Part shown: positions 35,319 through 45,584 of the stretch, in pieces
Layout: each line of letters begins with the position of its first letter
Position numbering within the stretch: the first letter of the stretch is position 1
Position numbers and translations under genes: made by a program
The notes under the pieces: generated by a model
Database searches by the model: none
The model's input: only the letters and a program-made list of their open reading frames with translations
What the model was told of the DNA's origin: nothing
DNA from: Hemerocallis citrina
Taxonomy: Eukaryota; Streptophyta; Magnoliopsida; Asparagales; Asphodelaceae
Reading direction: 5' to 3'
Assembly (NCBI GenBank): GCA_017893485.1
Contig: CM030364.1
Coordinates: 40,465,825 to 40,529,824 of the forward strand
DNA: 64,000 nt

Positions 35319-36531
35319 GGGGGCGTTTGGTACGCAGATTGGAAAATTCCCAGGAATTGGTGGATTTCCAGGAATATGAAGGTGGGAATGAAGATTTCCG
35401 GGAATGTTTTAATACTGTGTTTGGTATACGACATTACATGCCTGAAAATACTTTATTACTGTGTTTGGTATAGAACAATTCATTTCCATCAATCCATCTC
35501 TATAGTAGACATTACCGAAAATACCCTTTTGGCTTATTTAAAAATAAATAAATAAATATAAAAGTTATCTAATTTAGTAATTGATGTATATGCATGCACG
35601 TGCAAAAGCAATACTGATATATATCTTATAAAACTTTATATTAAATTAACAAATAGATTACTAAAAAAAAATTACACTATGATTCAAATATATTTCAACT
35701 AATTAGATGAAAAACATAACAAAAAGGAAAAATGAATAATTTGGGATAATTATACAAGTTTTGCTGAAAGTTTCAGGTATATGATAGAAATAAAACAAAA
35801 AAATAACTTACTTCAAAATATTCAACAAGATTGTGTGAATGGTGACCAAGAGATGCAGCATATATGACATGCCCACCTCGCTTCAATAATAAAAGAGGGT
35901 GCCAAATTTACCATGTTCATTACAACTGGGAAGTAAATCATAAGTCACAAGTCAAATGTAAATCGTGAGTGTAGTGAGGAAATGGAAGATACCTCACCAA
36001 ATGCTTAGGTTGGTGGATTATGCAAATTATTGTTCGCCCTGTATCAACTGTACTCCTAACTGGCCTCATAATAATGGCTGCAGATGTAGCATCAAGACCT
36101 GAAGTAGTAGATTCATCCATGAAAATGATGGATGGATTTGTGACCATGTGGTGAATGAATATCGTACGTGTTGTTCATTCACCAGTATAGTCACATGTGG
36201 TTAATGAATATCGTGTTGTTCATAATGACTACTGACTCCAGCAATTGTATCCTGGTTTTTTGGATATCCTGAAATGTTGATCATATCTTCAATACAACAT
36301 TTAAAATTTAGAGGGTGTTTTGGGTATGCAATAATTTTACTTATTTTTTATGCGGAGGAATCCACAAATCCCACCATTTTCAAGGGGAATGTTTATCCTT
36401 CCAAACTAATTGTTTTGATAATCTTGGAAATTTAAAATTATTTACAAAACTATACCTATGTCTTACCAAACCAGGTAATCAAGAGGGTAATCCTAGATTC
36501 CCATATACATTACCGCGTACCAAACGCCCCC
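35319..36531. mobile_element. Tourist/PIF-type element carrying PDR transporter exons (1.21 kb)
   Basis: Termini GGGGGCGTTTGGTACGC and, inverted, GGGGGCGTTTGGTACGCGG; TTA on both sides (35316-35318 and 36532-36534). Both ends match the 16429-17359 element, but the middle (about 35810-36150) is a fragment of a host ABC transporter gene on the minus strand, with intron sequence retained. This is the structure of a Pack-type (gene-capturing) DNA element. It has no transposase and would depend on a PIF/Harbinger enzyme supplied in trans. Confidence 0.88.
35812..36147 (-). pseudogene. PDR/ABCG-type transporter gene fragment (captured)
   Basis: Two exon pieces of the second nucleotide-binding domain of a full-size PDR-type ABCG transporter. 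The first (36147 to about 35999) holds NPSIIFMDE (Walker B), a disturbed SGLDA D-loop with one extra residue, and [14 protein letters not shown] including the H-loop histidine. Intron-like sequence follows (GTGAGGTATC donor). The second (about 35898-35812) reads LLLLKRGGHVIYAASLGHHS then NLVEYFE, ending at a GTAAGTTATT donor. Retained introns mean the capture was from genomic DNA, not from mRNA. The parent gene's Walker A and membrane domains are missing, so it cannot encode a transporter. Confidence 0.88.
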
Positions 36532-36911
36532 TTAGGGTTTTATAGAAATACTACTACTAATAATAAAACAATAACAATAATAACGGTGTTAAAAACAACA
36601 GTAATGATAATAATACTGAGAACAATAACAATAATAAGAAAAATGATAAAAATAGTAATAGTAATAATAATAACAATAGTAATAATAAAAATAATAATAA
36701 CAATAAATAGATTGGTATTATAATATAAATTTGTTAGAAAATACTAACAAATAAAACCATTGATTTAAAGTAGACATTAATAGAAAGTCCAGTAATACAT
36801 TTTAACAAAAAAATAATAATTTGAAAGTGGAAAACTAATTTTTTTAAAAAATTTTTAAATACCGAAAATATACGGAAAATACATTTTCGGGAAAACAGGG
36901 GTTACAAGCAA

Positions 36912-38070
36912 GTTCTAATTATTTCTACATATCTTTATTAACTAAAATTAAATCCATAGATCGCAAGTTAGATTTTTTTCATCCAGCATCAATATTTAAC
37001 ACTCAAAATTAATAAAACGTGATCATCTCATAAAAAATGCATCTTTAGTTCATGTAAACGTCTATAAGTTCATTCATCTTGATAATATGAGTAAAACACA
37101 TCAAAAGATTAGAAGTATTACTCACCTAAAAAAGATCAACTTGAAGAATAATAATAGAAAAAAGGAAAGCCTTCTCCTTACAAAATTCCAAGATCCAAGC
37201 TTTAAACTCCAAGAAAATAATGAGAAAGAGATGATTTGAGTGCACAAGAGAGAAGGCCGGCTGCTGCCCTTATTATCGACCGGAATTGGCCTTCAAGGGT
37301 TTCACAAAAGTTTACAAAATTACCCCCAAGAAGATTATTTATTTACATATATGGATCCCTTCTAATTATTAGTTAATCAAATTAATTTAAAATAAAATAA
37401 AATTAAATCCCTTCAGATCTCCAGATCTGGCTTACTAACAACATATGCAGCCCAAAAATTTGAAATATGGAGTTTTTACTCCAAGTGGCAATTTTGCACA
37501 AAAGTCATTCATTTTTTAGTATTTACAAATATGCCATAAAATATTCGTTAAAAATCCAGAAAAAATATAATTTTTATCTACTAATAAAGATTTGAGTTTA
37601 CAAATAAAATTCCTGACCTTTTCTCTCCAGGAAGAATATTTGCAACAAAGTCCCCAACAATCCCAAAATTGCGTAATTATATATTTATTCAATTAAAATA
37701 ATAAAAGCAATGAAATATGTATATAATCTAATTAATTAGAGCCTTCCACTGATTAGCCAGCCCAAATGCAGCCAAACAATTTTTTAAGTTAAATTTTCAT
37801 CCCTAAACGACTCTTTTACAAAAAAAACCTCATTTTTAAAAAATTTTGACAAAAGTAGTTTTCTTTATTCAGAAAAATCCCAAAAATTCAAATATACCCA
37901 ATAACAAATAATAGTATTTTTTCATCAACTCATAATTCTAAATCCACACTTCGAAAATATTTGCACGTGTGAAAATGTCAACTTTACGAAAATTAAAAAT
38001 AATTAGAAAATTTGATTTAAAAGTTATTTATTTATTCAAAATATTGTATTAAAAGTTACGGGGCGTTACA
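36912..38070 (-). other. 5' segment of the 4.8-kb LTR element, no gene
   Basis: On the minus strand this is the start of the element. A CTTTCTCATTATTTTCTTGG-type leader near 37200-37230 is followed by TTTTAGGTGAGTAATAC, a good splice-donor match. No protein is recognisable. Confidence 0.5.
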
Positions 38071-38189
38071 ATTTTGATTCCCTTGAGAATCCATCATTCC
38101 TTCCAAAACTATGATTGCCACATACCAAACAAGGTAATCTAAGGGAAATCTGAGATTCCCTTGCACATTTCCACGTACCAAATGTCCCC

Positions 38190-38592
38190 TTAGGGTTGGA
38201 TTGGGATATGGTTTGGAGCGGGATCTGGCGGCGGAGGGACAAGGAAGTCGTCTGGATGGAGGTTCTAACATTAGGAGATTTTGGGAGATCGAAAAGTGGG
38301 TGGGTGGCAGCATTGTGGAGGTGGACTTCGGGATCAAGAAGCATCGAGAGGTGGACTTCGGGATCTGAACGGCTATCGGATCTAGACTGAGGGAAGGTGG
38401 CGCCGGTGGGAATCGTTCGGGAGGTGGTGTTGACATTAGGACACTTGATGTTTCTTTCATCTTCTTGTTGTTAGGTTTGGCCGAAGCTTAAGGAGGAAAA
38501 AGGGAAGAAAATTAGGGGTTAGGGTTTGTTTTTTTTTCCTTCCCATTTATGCCTGCAAATCTGGATCTAGGGTTTCTAGTTGGAGCAAGAAA
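38190..38592 (-). other. Leader and 5' internal region of the TRIM-like element
   Basis: On the minus strand, after the primer site, comes a 130-nt leader and an ATG at 38460. It opens a Pro/Ser-rich frame (MSTPPPERFPPAPPS) that is interrupted by the Tourist insertion. The other side (20656-20018) continues with similar low-complexity sequence. No known gag domain is visible. Confidence 0.5.
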
Positions 38593-38605
38593 GCTCTGAT
38601 ACCAT
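38593..38605 (-). promoter_or_regulatory. tRNA-iMet primer-binding site
   Basis: TGGTATCAGAGCT on the minus strand, directly adjacent to the LTR end. It is the standard plant copia/TRIM primer site. Confidence 0.9.
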
Positions 38606-38753
38606 GTTAGATTCCAAGATAGAAAAAAATATTTTATTAGATTGATTATAACTAAGTACAATGTCTCATATATATAAGAGAGAAGCAAAGATTAAACTAA
38701 TATATTTTTTGATATGAGACTAAACTAAATAATATAACATCTCACATCTAACA
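38606..38753 (-). repeat. 5' LTR of the TRIM-like element
   Basis: 148 bp, direct repeat of 19852-20000, with the primer site next to it. Confidence 0.85.
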
Positions 38754-38849
38754 AAGGGAATGGTGGTCGGTGGTGGAGATGAAGATGATGGTGATGGATT
38801 TCGGAGGTGGTGGAGATGGTAGAGATGGTCGATGGTGGAGAGGGTGGTG

Positions 38850-39163
38850 TAGGGCTGTAAATCAGTACGGACGGGACTGGACAACTATATGTTCAAGCTC
38901 GAAGCGAAATTCTATTCGGACGGACTTATGTCTGGCTTGGTTCAGGTCGGACAAAATTTGTATAGTTCGGACTCGGTTCGGTAAAGCATTATACCACAAT
39001 AATACTCGGATGGACGTATGTCCGGCTCGAGCTCAGTAAAGTATCAGACCTAATAATTTGTTCAAGTTCGATTCGTATAACAGTTCGGACGGTCCATAAT
39101 CAGGCCATTTCTCGAGCCGGACTCGGACAGACGATAGATCGTCATGTTCATTTTACACTCCTA
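38850..39163. mobile_element. hAT-type MITE (314 bp)
   Basis: Termini TAGGGCTGTAAATC and, inverted, TAGGAGTGTAAAAT, with a perfect 8-bp duplication GGGTGGTG (38842-38849 and 39164-39171). The body consists of TCGGAC/GGACGG-type subterminal repeats. Confidence 0.93.
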
Positions 39164-39374
39164 GGGTGGTGGAGATGAAGATGATGGTGATAAGTTTCGG
39201 AAGTGGTGGTGATGGTGGTTGGTGGTGATGATAAAGGTGATGGTGATGAGTTTCAGAGGTGATGGAGATTGTGGTTGGAGATGGTGGAGATGGTGGTCGG
39301 TGGGTAGTGATGGTGATGACTTTAGTAATTTGTATTAGGAGATGAGGATAATTTCGATATTTTACACGGATATA

Positions 39375-39528
39375 TTCAGGGAATATTCTATTAAATTAAC
39401 GGAAAACTTAACGGCGAGTGCTATTTGGTCCAATTGTAAAAACTTCGGGTACTATTTGTGTATTAGAAAAACTTTAGGTGCTATTTAGGAATTAAGATAA
39501 ACTTTGGATACTATTTCGTCCTTAACCC
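39375..39528 (-). repeat. Right TIR of the 20-kb Mutator-like shell
   Basis: Inverted match to 19513-19665; followed by TTCATATAT. Confidence 0.85.
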
Positions 39529-39537
39529 TTCATATAT

Positions 39538-40487
39538 AAATTTTGCTATATACACTCATACTCAAAATTATTCATTGTATGGTCCTACTTACTATATGGA
39601 TATACACAAGATATCTCCATCCAATCTAACAATGCTACAAAATACTTACTCATTGGCAGTGCAAATTCTATGCTGTTCATGATTTCTCTTGGCTATAAGA
39701 TTCATTCGGTGAGAGATCATGCTTCATGAAATAGTGAACGTTCTTACCACTACACAAGTACAGAAACGTTTAACTTTCATCACTGTAGATTAGGAGCACA
39801 TCTCATACACATGCCAAGCTGCGTCGAGTCCTCAATTGCTTCAAACTTAGAGCCCAATTAGATTCAATCAATCAAAAGTACTATTGGCACTAGATAGCCA
39901 TCAATTTTAGAGGCACTTGATTATGTTGTAGCTAGTAGCAAAAGAAGATGCTGATAAGTCTGATATGGATAGAAACACAACACATCATATGATATGAATT
40001 AAGTTACAGGTTGAAAACAAACAAGCCAAGAAATTGAGGGTGCAAAAGAGAGTGAAGAAGAGAATGGAGGACTCCACATATAGTAACAAATATGGCAACA
40101 ATTAGGTGTAGCAGACAAAGGGTGACTCAAGATTAAAATAGCAAAAACCAATTCCTCCTATTATCTTCTTCTTCTTTCTTTCAGTCTTGAATTCACTTCA
40201 CGCCAAAGAATAATTGAAGTGCCTCATCCAATCCATCATCCTTAAAATAACAAGGATTGGACGTGTGAACCCTTGCCTTGACTCATCTCATCTCTCCTCT
40301 CATCATGCCCTCATATATTATTATTTTAATTGGGAGATGCATAAAAATTCTACCAACTAATCTCTTAAGTTTTAACTTTAAATTTATTTACTGCTGTCTG
40401 TTACAGCATAAGACTTGTTTATGTTCATGGAAGGTGCGTGTTGTGTTCCACATGGCGGTTGCTAGTCTTGAACATAAAGTATTCGAC
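39538..40487. other. No recognisable gene or element
   Basis: Apart from the flanking target duplication nothing is identified. The sequence is moderately AT-rich with no long reading frame. Confidence 0.5.
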
Positions 40488-40607
40488 TTAGGGGCTGTTT
40501 GGTTGACAATAAGATTGTTGTAGAAAAAGAAATCCATGTGAAAAGCACTCTTTACGGATTTGATTGACAATCTTTTGCTTAAATTTGAATTCAAATTGTA
40601 GCACTAC

Positions 40608-40914
40608 TAGTGCTGCAATCGAGCCGAGCCGAGCCGAATATCTTCAGGCTCAAGCTCGGCTCGTTTACGCAACGAGCTCAGATTTGAGCTCGAGCTCGCT
40701 CGGTTCGAGCCGAGTTTTGACCGAGCTTTGACCGTATTCGAGCCGAATAGCTCGGGAGCTTAGCCTATAAAAAAAAAACCCAAACTCGAGCTCGGCTCGT
40801 TTACGAAACGAGCTCGGTTTTGATCTCGAGCTCGGTTCGAGCCGAGCTTTGACCGAGCTTTGATCGATCTCGAGCCGAATAGCTCGCGAATAGCTCGATT
40901 CGTTTGCAGCCCTA
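40608..40914. mobile_element. hAT-type MITE (307 bp) with GAGCCGAGC repeats
   Basis: Termini TAGTGCTGCAATCGAGCC and, inverted, TAGGGCTGCAAACG, with a perfect 8-bp duplication AGCACTAC (40600-40607 and 40915-40922). The body is repeated GAGCTCGGCTCG, in inverted orientation between the two halves, able to form a long hairpin. Confidence 0.95.
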
Positions 40915-41084
40915 AGCACTACTATAGCTCCGAAAGAAATCCGAAAAAATCCACTTGAACTCAGCGGAAAGCTACTGTAACTATTTTAAAATTGTTTTAT
41001 CTCTCATCTTTTTTTACATTATCAAATAAAATAATTTCACATAATTTTCTACATTAAATTTCCTTATATCTCATCCTTATCATA

Positions 41085-41625
41085 TCTATATAATAAAACA
41101 CAAAGAAAATCTATCAAGTGGCTCTCCTTCAATAGTAAGGAAATCAATGGTCCAGATCTAAGCTCCCAAAAGACATTTTCCTCCCAAAAGTTTTTTCCCA
41201 AAACTCAAATTCAAATCCCCCAAAACAACTCCTTTATTTATTTAATTATTTCTCTTTCTCTCTCTCTTTTTCTCATTCTCTCTCTATTTACTCAGAAATT
41301 CAGATTTTCAGATTTCAGGTTTGTAAATTTTTAGATTTTTTATATTTTTTATTGCTCATGTTACATTGAAAATAACAAATATCTCATCAATAGTTAAATT
41401 CCATTATTTTCCACCATCAAAATTCTAAGAAGTTGGATTTTATACCTCCATTTATAATTATTTTTCAACATATACTAATGAAAACTTTGACTTTATTTAC
41501 AACTAATTATTGTCATACTATTCAAACTTGAGCTACATAATTGTTGCTGTACTGTTTACAAGGTTTTTCATATGATGTCTCGTTCCGAAGACATGTCGTA
41601 GGCACGTGCCCACAGGTAAATCTAG
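41085..41625 (+). mobile_element. Helitron 1 of a tandem pair (541 bp)
   Basis: Begins TCTATATAATAAAACAC after an A and ends GGCACGTGCCCACAGGTAAATCTAG. A CGT(G)-type hairpin (GTCGTAGGCACG) lies about 12 nt before the CTAG end. There is no target duplication, as expected. The base after CTAG is the first T of the next Helitron. Non-coding. Confidence 0.9.
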
Positions 41626-41795
41626 TCTATATAATAAAACACAGAAAAGCTATCTAGTGGCTCTCCTTCAATATTAAGGAAATTAATGGTTTAGATCTAA
41701 GTTCCCAAATGACATCCCCCCCCCCCCGCCGAAGTTTTTCCTGAAAACTCAAATTCAAATCCCCCCCCAAAACAACTCCTTTATTTATTTAATTA

Positions 41796-41840
<45 letters not shown>

Positions 41841-43212
41841 TTTCTATTCAGATCAGTTTGCTCCCTCTATTCCCTAAACAAGAGAGCTCAAATTTCTCTC
41901 TTTCTCTCTCCCCTAGGGTTTTTAAGCTGCTAACCCAAAATTCCTAAAACTATTTTCTTAAACCTTTGCTTCCATTCTATTGGCGAAGCCTCCATCGTTA
42001 TCTCGAGTGAATCTCAAAGCAAATTCAAATTCAAATCTAGTGTCAAACCCCAATCAAGAGGTCGTCACCGATATCTAATCCGCTGTTGCTTCCGTATCGG
42101 CGACTTCCCTCCACCAAATCGAGCGTGAATATCACGTGACTCCGTATCAGCGACTCTCCTCCACCGAATTGAGAGCCTCTACATGCGATACGGAAACTCT
42201 AATTTCATCTCATTAACTGAATTCTCATTCTAATTTTTAATTTTGTGTGTGCATGAGATCTAAGTTCAGAGAGGTATGATTGTTTTATTTTTGGGTTTAA
42301 AAAAATTTAATTTGGTGATTTATTTGATGAGTTTTTTATTGATTTTGATTTAAGGTGTATGCAAGTGAGAGATGGATTATTTGGTGGCCTTAATTTGGGC
42401 TTCCAAACCATAGCAGGACATGTAAGCTGATAAACAACCTAAAATAACTTGGCAAATATGAAACATTAATTTCTTTACTACAAGAGAATATACTATCGTG
42501 AAGTGTTCTCTTCACTACTTATTAGAAACCATGGATAACATAACATATAAGAACTTTTAGTGTATGTTTGGATATATAGGATTGGGATGACTGGAGTTTA
42601 TCAGTGAAGGGTGCAAACTCTCCATTCAAGAAAGATAGCTAAAGTAAATTTTTTATTGATCCATTTTGATTTTTTTTTTTATAAATGTGCAATGGGAAGA
42701 CAAAGTAGATATAAAAGAAATAATTAGCTTGAATTAGAGTTTTGAGAACTTAATGTATTTCATTTTGGTTGAAATAATAATAAGAGGTATTTCAATTGCA
42801 AACTGAGTCTTAGACAAACAAATATTTAGATTATTGGTATGGTAGATACCTTCACACTTGCATTTGGGTTACTATTGTATTTAAACATGCTCATAGTGGT
42901 TAGAGATTAAAGTAAGCTCTATAAAACCTATATGATCATGTCCTTGCATAACTATTACAAGCATCTAAAAGTGATGCTGAAGTTAAAAAAAAACTCTATG
43001 CAGTATTTTTAACAAACTATATGCATTCCAGGTTAGTTCAAGCTAATAATCAAGAAGGTGACGGTTGAGCTTAAAGGTAAATAAGCTGCTTCCTCATATA
43101 ATATGTTTCCTACTTCAATTAGTTTCTGGACCTCTAAAACTATTTTATATAATCAAACCAGGTGCGCCGTTCCGAATACGTGCCGTAGGCACGTGTCAAC
43201 AGGCAAACCTAG
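41626..43212 (+). mobile_element. Helitron 2 of a tandem pair (1,587 bp)
   Basis: Begins TCTATATAATAAAACAC immediately after the CTAG of Helitron 1. It ends with ACGTGCC-GTA-GGCACGT, then AACAGGCAAACCTAG, followed by T. Its first ~200 bp repeat those of Helitron 1. The middle (about 41850-42400) is less repetitive. It includes a coding-like run near 41980-42060 (AKPPSLSRVNLKANS) with TTG where an ATG would be, and GTATGA/GTAAGC donor-like sites. This may be a captured gene fragment, but I cannot name the parent. It encodes no Rep/Helicase. Confidence 0.88.
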
Positions 43213-43787
43213 TACTACAATAAAACTACATCTACATAAATCACTTTTTTAGAACTTATTTTCATAGATTTCTTTTCTCTACAGTAATCTTCACAGTTTG
43301 AAAATATTTTATAACCAACCAAACACCCCCTTAGTGTTAGCTATTTTATTATAGTTTTTCAAACCTTTTTTATGTCAGTGTGTCAGCATGTGTACGTCCA
43401 CTTCATTATTTATGAATTAGAACATCTATAGTCGTTGAAATTCAAATTTTCTATATTTGGATTTTAGAAATAAAAATTTTGAGTTGGGTTTGTAGTCGTT
43501 GAAATCCAAAATTTGAATGAACAGTGGATGATATTTTGTTTCTTGATTCTCAACCATTGATTTTCTCAAATCATAATAAAATAAAAATAAAAATAATTGG
43601 CATATAACACATTTTTGGGAAAAAAAATTGCATGCATAGATACGCATAACAATTCCTATAGGCCAATTCCTTCTCAGCCCTTGATAAAAAAATTCACACC
43701 AATCTCAAATTTACATCTCAAATTTACTTCATATGCATAACAATCCTATAGGCCCTATTACATAAAAAAAAATTCAAGTTGGGGGAA

Positions 43788-44035
43788 AAATCAAGGACGC
43801 AAGATCTTCTTGCGTTCGTTCTTTTTTTAATTTTTTTAATAATTTTTTCAGACGCTATATGATGTTGTGTTCGTTCCGTTTTGCGTTTTTAAAAAAAAAA
43901 TTGGTCAGACGGAAGATGATCTTGCGTCCGACACCTTTAATTTTTTTTTTTGGTTCGGATGCAAGATCATCTTAAGTCCGACACATTTTTTTTTAATGTG
44001 ATTATACGTAAGATCATCTTGCGTCCGAATTTTTT
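43788..44035. repeat. Array of GACGCAAGATGATCTTGCGTC palindromes
   Basis: At least four hairpin-type units built on GACGCAAGAT/ATCTTGCGTC, separated by T-rich spacers. The layout resembles the AACGGCATC palindromes of the MULE but the motif is different. Element borders are not visible. Confidence 0.75.
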
Positions 44036-44502
44036 TATATAGAATGAACACAAAATGATCTTTCAATTCTTATATTTGGAAAATTTCTATAACGTCTCTT
44101 TTATGGAATCCAAAATCTAAGTGCATTAATTATCGAATTGAAACAAAGGAATTCACTACAAATTCATGAATCTTGAAGAACAAACATAAGCATTTAAATC
44201 AAGTTTTTCTCAAAATGACAATGTCACTTGTAATATATGACATACATTCAATCCTAAATCTGAATCCTCTCCAGTAATGAACAATCCAGTGAACCACCTA
44301 TCAATTGCTGATGGAGGTGATGCAAATCAAAAAAAGTACTAGAGAACGAGTGCATCAATCGCCCATCATATATGATGATGAATCTCAAAAAGTATAAATA
44401 AACAGTTCGATCGGTTGGACCATGCGTACAAACAAATTACAGTTGTAATTCTGACGAGCGACTTAACACTAATTCACATAAGAACTCATCTTCATCCTCC
44501 TC

Positions 44503-44512
44503 CATATAAATT
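44503..44512 (+). promoter_or_regulatory. Possible TATA box of the F-box pseudogene
   Basis: CATATAAATT, about 65 bp upstream of the first ATG. Confidence 0.35.
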
Positions 44513-45219
44513 ACTCTTACACGGCTACACCCTCAATCTCCTTCTTCTACTCCTCACCACCTCTCTCTTACCATGAACACCATCACCTCCTTCTCCCCTC
44601 CCCCACCACCACCATCACCCTTGACACCCACATTTGGTGCCACCTCCCCCTCTTCGACCGCATCCTCACTTTCCACGCCCCCCCACTCCTTCTTCCGCTC
44701 CCTCTCCATATCCAAACACTTCTACTCCCTCCTCTTCTCCGACTCCTTCCTCCACCTCCACCTCCTCCACCTCTCCTTCTTCTTCTCCCCTCCCTCCTCT
44801 TCTTGGCACATGCTCCCTCACCCTCCCTTCATCCCTCACCCTCCTCCCCTTCCGCCGCCTCCTCTTCGTCTCCGATTCCTCGAACACCAAAAACCTAATC
44901 CTTTTCAACCCCTTGTCAAAACTTGCCACCGAGCTCCCCCCTTCACCTAATCCTCGTCTCTTACCCTCTATCAGCCTCTCCGTCTCTCCTTCCTCGCTAA
45001 TGATAGTTCTCGTAGGCGATGACATGATCTCCCCATTTGCTGTCAAGAACTTGACTTCTGAAACCCTAATTACCGTTGGTGATACCGGGTTCTTCTCCCC
45101 TTGGGCTACTATAAGTCCTTTGCCTAGGTTGTGCAGTTTGGAACCTGGTAGGATGATTTTTGCACGTGGGAAGTTCTACTGCATGAGCTCTGCGCCGTTT
45201 AGTGTGATGGTGTATGAGG

Positions 45220-45577
45220 TGTTGGAAGAGAGTAGGAATTTTGTTGGGCTAAATGGCAAACAAATTAAAAATTGAAAACTTGTATTATATTTTATTATAA
45301 CAACAAGAAGACTTTTTACTCTTTTTTTAAAACTGGTGTTACTACACCTTACAAATATACATTATCTTCTTCTTTTTTTTTTGCTTATTTCTTGTTCTTG
45401 TCTTGCTTAATTTTTTCTTCTTCATAATTCTCTCATTTATAGGAATGAGAGAGGAGTAACTGACAAATTCTTCATTCCCGTTTCATCACATTTTCTTTGT
45501 CGGCACTAACCTTGCCAGAATTTTTCAACATTGTTTGGTGGGTGGGGCCACTTACCAAACAAGTTTGACAACCAACA
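45220..45577 (-). repeat. Copia 3' LTR
   Basis: 358 bp, direct repeat of 49757-50119. Preceded on the minus strand by the purine-rich TTTGATGGGGAG (polypurine tract). Confidence 0.93.
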
Positions 45578-45584
45578 CTCCCCA

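Larger units (their letters stand above)
31610..36906 (-). mobile_element. Solo LTR, LTR-A copy 4, with a nested Tourist element
   Basis: On the minus strand it starts TGTAACCCCTGTTTTCCC and ends GGGGCGTGACA, with perfect 5-bp duplications AGCAA (31605-31609 and 36907-36911). Total 5.3 kb, of which 1.2 kb is the Tourist element at 35319-36531. It has a GC island at 34680-35070, a CAGGTAAGT donor near 34211-34219 (minus), repeat modules near 32980, 33320 and 33690, and the exon-like block (NGIGE) at 31955-32003. Confidence 0.9.
20989..38070 (-). mobile_element. Long LTR-type element (about 4.8 kb net), probably a solo LTR
   Basis: On the minus strand it starts TGTAACGCCCCGTAAC and ends TTCGGGGCCCTACA, with perfect 5-bp duplications ATTTT (20984-20988 and 38071-38075). 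Removing the nested hAT element and the LTR-A copy at 31610 leaves segments 38070-36907, 31609-30195 and 22296-20989. No gag or pol is visible, so it is most likely a solo LTR of a different gypsy family. It has a GTGAGT donor-like site near 37121-37127 (minus). Near 30835 it shows the same GGATCCGTCAGATGTTCTGG module as the LTR-A family. Confidence 0.8.
20657..38189. mobile_element. Tourist/PIF MITE (~450 bp) split by a 17-kb LTR element
   Basis: The left end GGGGCATTTGGTACACGGATTGG and the inverted right end GGGGACATTTGGTACGTGG are diverged Tourist-type termini of the 16429/35319 family. The flanks are TAA (left) and TTA (right), an imperfect match. The two pieces (20657-20988 and 38076-38189) join smoothly across the inner insertion: AATGGAAATCATTCCC...GGATTTT, then GATTCCCTTGAGAATCC. 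Confidence 0.8.
19852..38753 (-). mobile_element. TRIM-like copia-type retrotransposon, split by a 17.5-kb insertion
   Basis: Two ~149-bp direct LTRs (19852-20000 and 38606-38753) share TGTTRGATTC...CATCTCACATYTAACA. On the minus strand the 5' LTR is the right copy. It is followed at once by TGGTATCAGAGCT, a perfect tRNA-iMet primer site (38593-38605). A purine tract TTGAGTTTGTGAGGGGG (20001-20017 complement) precedes the 3' LTR. The real internal region is about 1 kb (38592-38190 plus 20656-20018), Pro/Ser-rich and without RT or integrase. The expected 5-bp duplication is not clear (AGGTG versus AAGGG), which is the weak point. Confidence 0.75.
19513..39528. mobile_element. Mutator-like non-autonomous element, outermost shell of a 20-kb nest
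   Basis: Inverted terminal repeats of about 150 bp begin GGGTTAAGGAYGA. They share AAAGTTTACCTTAATT-like and ATAATTGGACCAA-like tracts. The flanks carry a perfect 9-bp duplication TTCATATAT (19504-19512 and 39529-39537). The element's own sequence is only about 0.8 kb: the TIRs plus GGTGGAGATGAAGGTGATGG-type minisatellites at 19760-19850 and 38760-39340. Everything else between its ends is later insertions. It has no transposase. Confidence 0.88.
40491..43330. mobile_element. Tourist-type MITE (~0.4 kb net) with three nested insertions
   Basis: Left GGGGCTGTTTGGTTGACAAT; right, inverted, GGGGGTGTTTGGTTGGTTAT; TTA on both sides (40488-40490 and 43331-43333). It contains the hAT MITE at 40608-40914 and the Helitron pair at 41085-43212. 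Confidence 0.88.
43334..44572. other. Intergenic stretch upstream of the F-box pseudogene
   Basis: No gene. It contains a direct repeat of CATAACAATTCCTATAGGCC (about 43646 and 43737), the palindrome array listed separately, and a possible TATA box near 44505. Confidence 0.5.

Noticed and set aside
35938..36147. PDR ABC transporter as a live host gene
   Set aside because: Only two partial exons lie within TIRs; Walker A, the membrane domains and the rest of the gene are absent.
38056..38460. 134-codon open frame (minus) with Pro-rich start
   Set aside because: Crosses the border between the TRIM-like element and the Tourist MITE, so it is chimeric and cannot be an original gene.
19852..38753. 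Reading the two 149-bp repeats as ends of a single 18.9-kb retrotransposon
   Set aside because: Almost all of the interior belongs to later insertions with their own TSDs; the real element is only about 1.3 kb.
44666..45046. 126-codon Glu/Arg-rich open frame (minus)
   Set aside because: Antisense shadow of the Pro/Ser-rich F-box pseudogene.
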